A DNA stretch of 7,341 nucleotides from JBCCZC01 sp039188505 (lineage in GTDB: Bacteria > Pseudomonadota > Gammaproteobacteria > Xanthomonadales > SZUA-38), in contig JBCCZC010000290.1 of assembly GCA_039188505.1 (NCBI GenBank), forward strand, positions 1 through 7,341, read 5' to 3'. This document shows, in pieces, positions 1-5,430 of the stretch. Made by a program: the position numbers and the translations under genes. How positions within the stretch are numbered: position 1 is the stretch's first letter; every line of letters starts with the position of its first letter. The notes beneath the pieces are model-generated. The model was given only the letters and a program-made list of their open reading frames with translations. It made no database searches and was not told the DNA's origin.

Positions 1-795
1 CCACCATTCGCCGGTCCAGGTCTCCGCCGCCCGGGCGAGGGCGTCGTTCTCGAACCCGTCGGCGGGATTTCCAGGCACCGTATGGAAGCGCCAGCGCAGC
101 TCGCCGGTCGCGGCGTCGTAGGCGCTGAGGTAGCCGCGAACACCGTATTCCGCGCCGCCGTTGCCGATGAAGACCAGGCCCTTGGCCACGCGGGGCGCTC
201 CGGTGATCGTGTAGGGCGGCTTGCGATCGATGGTGTCGACCTTCCAGCGAACCTCACCGGTCGCGGCGTCGAGGGAGACCAGGTAACCATCGAGGGTGCC
301 GACGAAGATGCTGTCGCCCCAGAGCGCTGCGCCCCGGTTCACGACGTCGCAGCAGGCGTATTGCGCCCAGGACTTCGGCACCGCGGGATCATAGGTCCAG
401 AGCAGTTGCCCCGTAGCGGCGTCGAGGGCGTAGACGATGCTCCAGGAACCGGTGACGTACATGCGGCCGTCGGCGACGATCGGCGTGGCTTCCATGCCGC
501 GCTCCGTCGGCAGGTCGAAGTGCCAGGCCAGCCCGAGCCCGTCGACGGACTCGGTGTCGATCTGATCCAGGGGGCTGAAGCGCTGCTCGTCCCAGGTGCG
601 TCCGTGGGCCAGCCAGTCGCCCGCATCGGGATTGCCCAGCCGCGCCGCGTCGACCGGCGAGGTTGTCGCTGCCGCCGCCGTCGCCACTTCCGCTTCAGCT
701 GGCACCTCGGCTTCCGTCCCCGGTTCGCCCCCGCAGCCGGCGATCAGCAGCAGTGCGGTCGCCAGGAGGGCGATCGTTCTCGGGTCGTTTCGCAT
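1..795 (-). CDS. PQQ-dependent alcohol dehydrogenase, lipoprotein type (N-terminal 265 residues, cut by window edge)
   Basis: The start at 795 gives 265 codons open to the window's left edge; the rest of the protein lies outside. Seen: a signal peptide ending in a lipobox (LIAGC, Cys21), then an Ala/Glu/Thr-rich linker to about residue 48, then beta-propeller W-motif blades with repeated 'LDAATG..LW' and 'YDAATGELRW' strands. Family hallmarks are present: RGMEATPIV (Glu102), the vicinal cysteine pair Cys148-Cys149 followed by D-V-V-N-R-G, and ITGAPR...GNGGAEYGVRG, whose Glu216 fits the metal-binding Glu of quinoprotein alcohol dehydrogenases. Known for the family: periplasmic oxidation of alcohols by PQQ plus Ca or a lanthanide, with electrons passed to cytochrome c. 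The residue that separates Ca from lanthanide enzymes, and any fused cytochrome domain, lie beyond the edge. The lipobox suggests membrane anchoring. It follows the LolA-like gene after 73 bases on the same strand. Confidence 0.93.
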   Translation of the reverse strand, partial: MRNDPRTIALLATALLLIAGCGGEPGTEAEVPAEAEVATAAAATTSPVDAARLGNPDAGDWLAHGRTWDEQRFSPLDQIDTESVDGLGLAWHFDLPTERGMEATPIVADGRMYVTGSWSIVYALDAATGQLLWTYDPAVPKSWAQYACCDVVNRGAALWGDSIFVGTLDGYLVSLDAATGEVRWKVDTIDRKPPYTITGAPRVAKGLVFIGNGGAEYGVRGYLSAYDAATGELRWRFHTVPGNPADGFENDALARAAETWTGEWW

Positions 796-828
796 CCGCC
801 AGATTCCACAGGTTATTCGATGGCTTCG

Positions 829-857
829 ACTATAGCGGGAGGATCCGGCGACGACGA
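829..857 (-). promoter_or_regulatory. Candidate sigma-70-type promoter for the PQQ dehydrogenase
   Basis: Read on the minus strand, a TATAGT box (834 down to 829) matches five of six positions of the -10 consensus. With a 17-base spacer, the -35 position is TCGTCG (857 down to 852), a poor match. The box ends 33 bases before the start codon at 795. The dehydrogenase could therefore be transcribed apart from the gene before it. This rests on sequence match only. Confidence 0.3.
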
Positions 858-870
858 CCGTGGCCGGATC
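842..870 (-). terminator. Hairpin at the 3' end of the LolA-like gene (weak terminator or mRNA structure)
   Basis: A perfect 8-base inverted repeat, GATCCGGC (842-849) and GCCGGATC (863-870), encloses a 13-base loop. It overlaps two bases of the stop codon (869-871) of the gene at 869-1585. No T-run follows on either strand, so it is not a classical intrinsic terminator. It may attenuate transcription, or protect the 3' end of the first message, between the two minus-strand genes. Confidence 0.4.
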
Positions 871-1585
871 AGTCCGGCGCGAGATCGCGGAGGTCGAAGC
901 GTACGGCCGAGAGATCCGGGTCGAAACGGACCGCCTTCACGGTGGTTGAACCGAGCCACGCGTCCGCGCCGACGTCCCACTGCACGGTCTCGAAGGCGAC
1001 GAGCCTGCCGTCGATCAGCCGGTAGTCGGACAGGCGCGATTCGACGGTAACCGCCGTCGCGTCGATGCCGGGATGGAAGGCACGCTCGTCCCGATTGCGG
1101 ACGACCCGGCAGGATTGCGCATCGAGCCAGTAGCGCTTGCGGTGACGATCATCGAGCACGACGTCGAGGATCCGGACCGGCCGATCGTCTATGGTCCCGG
1201 CACCGTGATCCTCGAGCCGGTGACCGCGCTCCGCCATGTCGGCGAAGTTGAAGAAGCGGCCCGGCAGCTCGATGCCGCGGCGCAGCGCCGCCTGAGCCTG
1301 ACCGTCGACGACGCTCACACCGTCGCCGGGAGTCCACTCCCAGGCCCGGTCACCGTCGAGGGCCTCCGCGAAAACCCGCTCGCCGCCGGCGTAGATGTCG
1401 ATCCGCATACGGCCATCGCGCGTCGCCCGGTAAACGCCGCTGACCTCGAACGTCGGCTCGCGGATGTCGAGTTCGACCTCGATCGTCCGAGGCACTGCGC
1501 GCGGCCCCGCGGCTTCGGCCTGGCACACCAGCAGGTCGTCCAGGGCGAGTGTGGTAAACAGCATCGCCATTAGCGTGGGGATCAT
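869..1585 (-). CDS. Secreted protein with LolA-like features, upstream of the PQQ dehydrogenase
   Basis: 238 residues from the ATG at 1585. Later in-frame ATGs at 1570 and 1564 are possible starts, and none has a clear Shine-Dalgarno. The N-terminus (IPTLMAMLFTTLAL) is hydrophobic and is followed by AEAA, fitting a Sec signal cleaved near residues 25-30, although an Asp-Asp at 16-17 is unusual within it. The mature part alternates short beta strands: an early strand 'EVSGVYRATRDGRMRIDIY' (47-65), 'RAWEWTPGDG' (80-89), 'RKRYWLDAQSCRVVR' (149-163) and 'LSDYRLIDGRLVAFET' (185-200). This order (substrate strand, 'wldp'-like strand, 'sdyr.vdG' strand) resembles the half-barrel of LolA-like and outer-membrane lipoprotein-sorting proteins. 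The family call comes from pattern memory only. It probably acts in the periplasm. It precedes the dehydrogenase on the same strand, so they may share a transcript. The substrate is unknown. Confidence 0.75.
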   Translation of the reverse strand: MIPTLMAMLFTTLALDDLLVCQAEAAGPRAVPRTIEVELDIREPTFEVSGVYRATRDGRMRIDIYAGGERVFAEALDGDRAWEWTPGDGVSVVDGQAQAALRRGIELPGRFFNFADMAERGHRLEDHGAGTIDDRPVRILDVVLDDRHRKRYWLDAQSCRVVRNRDERAFHPGIDATAVTVESRLSDYRLIDGRLVAFETVQWDVGADAWLGSTTVKAVRFDPDLSAVRFDLRDLAPD

Positions 1586-1608
1586 GGGCGGGCGTTCCAG
1601 TTGCGATC

Positions 1609-1646
1609 GTTCCGGTTTGACGGACGAACGGAACCCACGGTTAGCT
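1609..1646. promoter_or_regulatory. Divergent control region with short inverted repeat and TTGACG box
   Basis: The 114-base space between the divergent starts at 1585 and 1700 must hold both promoters. It contains a 6-base inverted repeat, GTTCCG (1609-1614) and CGGAAC (1629-1634), with a 14-base spacer. Inside this lies TTGACG (1617-1622), a good -35 match for the plus strand. The matching -10 region (TTAGCT, 1641-1646) is poor. The repeat spanning a -35 box could be an operator, but it is short enough to be chance. Confidence 0.25.
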
Positions 1647-1683
1647 CCGAGGCTTGCGGCGGTGCTAGCTTGGAGGTCGAGCC

Positions 1684-1691
1684 AAAGGGGG
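1684..1691 (+). promoter_or_regulatory. Ribosome binding site of the HEAGH metalloprotein gene
   Basis: AAAGGGGG ends 8 bases before the ATG at 1700. This is the clearest Shine-Dalgarno-like site in the window, and it fixes the start of the gene. Confidence 0.65.
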
Positions 1692-1699
1692 TGTGAGCC

Positions 1700-2662
1700 A
1701 TGATCCGTGTACTTTCGATCCTTCTCGTCTGGAGCCTCGCCGCCGCGCCCCTGCGTGCGGAGGTCTCCGGACCCTTCCTCCTGCGCTCCGATCCGTGGGT
1801 CAACCTGCACCATTTCCTTTACCACGAGGCGCGGAACACGATCCGACGCGAGGAGCGTCTCTACGGGCGGGTCCGCACCTACCGGGAGGATCGCGAGATC
1901 GAGCTGACCTCGGACGAGGCCGCGACCTGGAATGCCGCACTGGAGATCTATGCCACTTACGGCGACCGGCATCTCCTCTTCGATGACGGCCTGCGACAGG
2001 CGGGTCAAGTGATCATGGCCGGTCCCCAAAGCCTCCCGACGAATCCGGAAGCGGAACCTCTCTACGCAGCCCTTCAGCAAGCCATGCCGGTCTACGAGCA
2101 GCACTGGTGGCCACGCCATGACGCTGCCAATCGGGCGCGCATCGACGAGCTGCTCGGGTACCTGGAGCAATACGGGTCGGCCCTGGCCGAACGGCTGGCA
2201 GACGGCTACGGCGTCCCCTGGCCGGAGGAACGGATCGTCGTCGATCTGACCAACTACTCCGGCCGCCACGGCGCCTACGCCACCGGCGGGCCCAACCACA
2301 TCGTGCTGGCGTCACGCCCGGACTGGTTTCCCGGCCTGCTCGGCCTCGACGTCCTGTTCCACGAAGCCGGCCACACGCTGCCCTTCGAGGACCAGATCCT
2401 GCCGCGCTCGGAGGCCGCGGCAAAGACCGCCGGGGTCGAGGAGGGTGGGGCCTGGCACGCCTTCCTCTTCTATGTCCCGGCCGAAGCCGCTCGCGGCGTT
2501 CTTCCCGCCGAGCACATCCCCTACGCCTACCACGACGACGGCCCGCTCGTGGACGGCCGCATGGCGCGGTTCGAACCGCTGATCCGCGCGGCGCTCGAGG
2601 AGAGCGATGACCTCGATGAGGTCTTCCGCCTGATCCATACCGCGCAGGCCGGCGACCGCTGA
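1700..2662 (+). CDS. Secreted HExxH zinc metalloprotein of unrecognised family
   Basis: 320 residues, beginning with a typical signal peptide (MIRVLSILLVWSLAAAPLRA) probably cut after Ala20. The centre is charged and helical. The zinc motif HEAGH lies at 221-225, directly after a hydrophobic stretch (GLLGLDVLF), with the strand 'HIVLASRPDW' at 200-209 just before it. This is the usual metzincin/gluzincin edge-strand plus active-site helix. The Glu-Glu pair at 247-248 lies 22-23 residues after His225 in 'EEGGAWHAFLFY' and is a candidate third ligand of gluzincin type; His253 is an alternative. I do not recognise the family, and no pro-domain or C-terminal secretion domain is obvious. It is likely a periplasmic or exported peptidase, though a non-proteolytic zinc protein is possible. 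It is transcribed divergently from the LolA-like/PQQ dehydrogenase pair and converges on the glycosyltransferase. Confidence 0.85.
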   Translation: MIRVLSILLVWSLAAAPLRAEVSGPFLLRSDPWVNLHHFLYHEARNTIRREERLYGRVRTYREDREIELTSDEAATWNAALEIYATYGDRHLLFDDGLRQAGQVIMAGPQSLPTNPEAEPLYAALQQAMPVYEQHWWPRHDAANRARIDELLGYLEQYGSALAERLADGYGVPWPEERIVVDLTNYSGRHGAYATGGPNHIVLASRPDWFPGLLGLDVLFHEAGHTLPFEDQILPRSEAAAKTAGVEEGGAWHAFLFYVPAEAARGVLPAEHIPYAYHDDGPLVDGRMARFEPLIRAALEESDDLDEVFRLIHTAQAGDR

Positions 2663-2665
2663 CGC

Positions 2666-2691
2666 GGCGTCCGAACGCGATTCAGGACGCC
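2666..2691. terminator. Possible bidirectional terminator hairpin between convergent genes
   Basis: GGCGTCC (2666-2672) and GGACGCC (2685-2691) form a perfect 7-base stem around a 12-base loop. It sits in the 19-base gap between the two stop codons (2662 and 2682) and runs into the last codons of the glycosyltransferase. The position suits a shared terminator, but neither strand has a T-run. Confidence 0.3.
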
Positions 2692-3878
2692 CCGACGCAG
2701 ACGCGTTCCAACTGATCGGCCACCGCGTCGTAGCTGAACCGCGTGAGCGCGCGGTCGAGTCCCGCCTGCGCGATGGTGCTCGGCCAGCGCGCCTCCAACG
2801 CCTGTTCCAGGACGTCCGCGAGGGCCGCCGGTTCATCGCGCGGACAGAGGAATCCGCTTTCGCCATCGACGATCGAATCGAGCATCCCGCCGACGGCGGC
2901 GCCGACCGCGACGCAGCCCGTTGCCATGCCTTCGAGGATCGTGATCCCGAAGGGCTCCCAGAGCGACGGATTGACGAGCACGTCCGCCTGGCCGTAAAGG
3001 GACGGCAGATCCACATTGCGGACGTGGCCGGGGGTCACACGCACGCGCCGGCGGGCATCCGGATCAAGCGCAGCAAGACAGGTCTCGAGATAGGGTTCCG
3101 GGCCGTAGAAGCGTTCGAGCGCCCGGATGGCAGCGTCTGCGGTGGCATCCACGAGGAAGTTGCGGGGCTGATTGCCCTGGGGTCCCGCGAGGCGCATGCG
3201 CAGGCGCGGATGGCGCGGCGCGATTCTGCCGAAGGCCTCGCAGAGGGTGTGGACGCCCTTTTCCGGGGACAGGCGCCCCACGAACAGCAGGGAGCGAACC
3301 GTCGATCGGCGGCGGGCGTCGATCGAGAAGCGTCGTGGATCCACGGCGTTGGGCAGCACGCTCATCGCGGCGTCGGGAAAGCGGGTCCGGGCGCCCTGCT
3401 CGATCACGCGGCTGCAGGCGAGCACGTGATCGATGGCGTCCAGATACCCTGCGGTGCGCTCGAGATCGAAGAGCTCGAGCCAATCGCACTGCATGTTGAG
3501 CAGCAACCGAACCTGCGGCCGGGCCGCGCGGATTGCCGGGGCGAAATTGGCGAAGTTGTGGATGTGGACCACATCGTAGCCGCCGGCGGCGATCGTCCGG
3601 GCGACGCCGCGCTGGTAGTCGGCCGCAAAGTCTTCGGTCCAGTGAACGGGGCGATGGTCCGGGCCCAGGTCGACGGGCTCCGCGGGCACGAAGCGATACG
3701 CCACCCCGTCGTAGGTCTGGTCCCGGCTGCCGGTCGTTCCCCGCGCGATAATCGCGACCTCGTGGCCGCGCTGCGCCAGCTGGCGCGCCATCTGGGCGTT
3801 CCAGATGGCCAGCGACCCGCCCTCGACCGGCGGCGTCAGATCATTCCAGGGTTGGGCGACGAACGCGACGCGCATCAT
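2682..3878 (-). CDS. Family 4 glycosyltransferase (GT-B fold)
   Basis: 398 residues, a normal length for GT4 retaining enzymes. The N-terminal acceptor domain starts with 'MRVAFVAQPW' and a glycine-rich loop (PPVEGGS, 17-22), then 'LAQRGHEVAIIAR' (34-46) and 'DVVHIHNF' (102-109). The C-terminal nucleotide-sugar domain has 'LLFVGRLSPEKGVHTL' (197-212; Arg202 and Lys207 contact the donor phosphates in the family) and the E-x7-E motif Glu308-Glu316 in 'WEPFGITILEGMATG'. No signal peptide or membrane helix is visible, so it is cytoplasmic. Donor and acceptor cannot be told. It stands alone, with no polysaccharide or LPS genes beside it, so its pathway is open. Two adjacent ATGs (3878 and 3875) are possible starts. 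GGGA (3887 down to 3884) lies 5 bases from the first and 8 from the second, so the second may be the true start. Confidence 0.93.
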   Translation of the reverse strand: MMRVAFVAQPWNDLTPPVEGGSLAIWNAQMARQLAQRGHEVAIIARGTTGSRDQTYDGVAYRFVPAEPVDLGPDHRPVHWTEDFAADYQRGVARTIAAGGYDVVHIHNFANFAPAIRAARPQVRLLLNMQCDWLELFDLERTAGYLDAIDHVLACSRVIEQGARTRFPDAAMSVLPNAVDPRRFSIDARRRSTVRSLLFVGRLSPEKGVHTLCEAFGRIAPRHPRLRMRLAGPQGNQPRNFLVDATADAAIRALERFYGPEPYLETCLAALDPDARRRVRVTPGHVRNVDLPSLYGQADVLVNPSLWEPFGITILEGMATGCVAVGAAVGGMLDSIVDGESGFLCPRDEPAALADVLEQALEARWPSTIAQAGLDRALTRFSYDAVADQLERVCVGAS

Positions 3879-3904
3879 TCAGGTCCCGCAAGGGGTGGGT
3901 GTGA

Positions 3905-3933
3905 TTGTGCCCGGACGGCCGAAGCTGCATATT
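3905..3933 (+). promoter_or_regulatory. Candidate promoter of the permease/reductase operon
   Basis: TTGTGC (3905-3910) and CATATT (3928-3933) are separated by exactly 17 bases. The -10 ends 27 bases before the ATG at 3961. Each box is only a partial match (three and four of six). The 82-base gap (3879-3960) between the divergent glycosyltransferase and permease genes must hold promoters for both directions. I find no convincing one for the minus strand. Confidence 0.33.
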
Positions 3934-3960
3934 GGCGCATTTTCACGGGCGCGGGCGACG

Positions 3961-5430
3961 ATGGCAAAACTCGACAGGCAGCTGGGACTTCTGGCCCTCA
4001 CGGCCACGGGCATCTGCGCCATGCTCGGTGCGTCCATCAACGTGGTGCCCTTCATGGTGCATCGCAGCGTGCCGGGCATCGCCGACTACGTCCTGCCGGC
4101 CTTCGCCTTCGCCGCCCTGCCCGCCCTCATGGCGGCGCTCGCCTACGGCGCGCTCGCGTCGGCCATGCCGCGCGCCGGCGGCAGCTACCTCTACGCCAGC
4201 CGAGGCCTGAGTCCCTACCTGGGCTTCATCGCCAGCTTCTCGCAGTGGTTCGTGCTGTCGATCGTCATCGGCGTGATCGCCTACGTCATCGTGCCGTTCC
4301 TGCGTGACATCGCTGTCGCGCTCGAATGGTCGGGGCTGGCCACTGCACTCGAGACCAGTTGGATCCGCGTGGGCCTGGCACTCGGCATGATCTGGCTGTT
4401 CGTGGCCATCAACATCCGCGGCCTCCGGCTCTACGCGCGCACGCTCGTGCCGATGATGTTCATCATGTTCGCCCTCGGGGCAATCGTGATCTTTGCGGGC
4501 TTCGCCTACGACCACGGCGACTTCGCGACGGCGCTGCTGGAGCGCGACGCGCGCGTCCTGCCCGAGGCGCCCGAGGCAGCCTGGCGCTGGCCGGTGTTTC
4601 TGTCGGCAGCGGCGCTGATGTTCTCGAGCTTCATCGGCTTCGACGCCATCGCCCAGGCGGGCGGCGAGGCCCGGAATCCCTCACGCATGCTGCCCGTGGC
4701 AATCCTGCTGGCGATCGCCACCGTCGGCGCGTTCTACTTCCTCTTCGCGGCGGCCGTCTACCACGCGGTGCCGTGGTGGTTCGTCGCCGACGAGGCCATC
4801 GCGAAGGACATCTCGGCGCCCGGCCTGCTGGCCTACCTGCTCCCGGCCGGGCTCGGCATCGCGATCCTCACGGGTGCCGCGATCGCCCTGATCAACGACC
4901 TGCCGGCGATGCTGCTGTCGGTGTCCCGGCTGATGTTCGCCTGGGCAGAGGACGGGATCTTTCCGCCATCGATCGCCAAGGTGCACGAGCGGTTCCATAC
5001 GCCCCATCGCGCGCTGGTAGCGAGCGGCGTGTTCGCCAGCATCGGCGTGCTCGGCAGCCACTTCGCGGGCAACTTCTTCCTCGGGATCGACATCATGGTC
5101 ACCGCGATGCTGGTGAATTTCCTGCTCATGTGTCTGACGCTTCTGAATCTGCCTCGCGCCAACGCGGCGCTCGCCGGAGAGGTTCGAGCGCTCGGCCGCC
5201 GCGGCGCCCAGCTCGCCGTGGGCGGCACCGGTGCGGCCCTCCTGATCGGCTTCCTGATCATCCACGTCTGGAAGGACCTCGCGAGCGACAAGGCGGCCTG
5301 GTACTTCCACTCGACCTGGGTCTGGCTCCTGGTCATGGCGCTCGGATCGGTCGTCTACTTCACGCGCCGTGCGACTCTCGTCCGCGAAGGAATCGACCTC
5401 CGCGCACGCTTCAGCGAGCTGCCCGAATGA
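3961..5430 (+). CDS. APC-superfamily amino acid/amine permease
   Basis: 489 residues from the ATG at 3961. The frame stays open upstream to 3805, but that part overlaps the divergent glycosyltransferase and is polar, so it is unlikely to be coding. GTG codons at 3895, 3901 and 3907 cannot be fully excluded. About twelve hydrophobic segments can be placed, roughly at 8-32, 42-66, 86-115, 136-153, 160-182, 211-233, 243-268, 285-312, 351-368, 372-396, 417-436 and 450-467. APC signatures: 'AMPRAGGSYLYASRGL' (68-83), 'FIGFDAIAQAGGEARNPSRM' (224-243), and 'SRLMFAWAEDGIFP' (322-335). The first helix reads 'TGICAMLGASINVVPF' in place of the usual Gly-rich substrate loop. Known for the family: proton- or gradient-driven uptake of amino acids, amines or related compounds across the inner membrane. 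The substrate is unknown. It is translationally coupled to the reductase fusion that follows, so the pair probably handles one compound. Confidence 0.93.
   Translation: MAKLDRQLGLLALTATGICAMLGASINVVPFMVHRSVPGIADYVLPAFAFAALPALMAALAYGALASAMPRAGGSYLYASRGLSPYLGFIASFSQWFVLSIVIGVIAYVIVPFLRDIAVALEWSGLATALETSWIRVGLALGMIWLFVAINIRGLRLYARTLVPMMFIMFALGAIVIFAGFAYDHGDFATALLERDARVLPEAPEAAWRWPVFLSAAALMFSSFIGFDAIAQAGGEARNPSRMLPVAILLAIATVGAFYFLFAAAVYHAVPWWFVADEAIAKDISAPGLLAYLLPAGLGIAILTGAAIALINDLPAMLLSVSRLMFAWAEDGIFPPSIAKVHERFHTPHRALVASGVFASIGVLGSHFAGNFFLGIDIMVTAMLVNFLLMCLTLLNLPRANAALAGEVRALGRRGAQLAVGGTGAALLIGFLIIHVWKDLASDKAAWYFHSTWVWLLVMALGSVVYFTRRATLVREGIDLRARFSELPE

Noticed and set aside
82..1050. 322-codon plus-strand frame opposite the PQQ dehydrogenase
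   Set aside because: It is antisense to a frame with the complete quinoprotein motifs. It breaks into Arg-rich sequence at its end and has no family resemblance.
1586..2299. N-terminal extension of the LolA-like frame (238 more codons)
   Set aside because: It runs antisense through the metalloprotein gene. The hydrophobic signal sequence begins at the ATG at 1585.
3805..3960. N-terminal extension of the permease
   Set aside because: It overlaps the start of the divergent glycosyltransferase, is polar, and precedes the usual short cytoplasmic N-terminus of APC permeases. The ATG at 3961 fits the family better.
3024..4307. Long plus-strand open frame (427 codons) across the glycosyltransferase and into the permease
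   Set aside because: It is antisense to a gene with clear GT4 motifs and then out of frame with the permease. Its translation is Gly/Ala/Arg-rich and without domains, as expected in GC-rich DNA.
4326..5426. Upstream extension of the aldo/keto reductase frame through the permease gene
   Set aside because: This stretch is Arg/Pro/Gly-rich and overlaps the permease's membrane helices in another frame. The reductase barrel begins right after the ATG at 5427, which sits in a typical ATGA coupling site.
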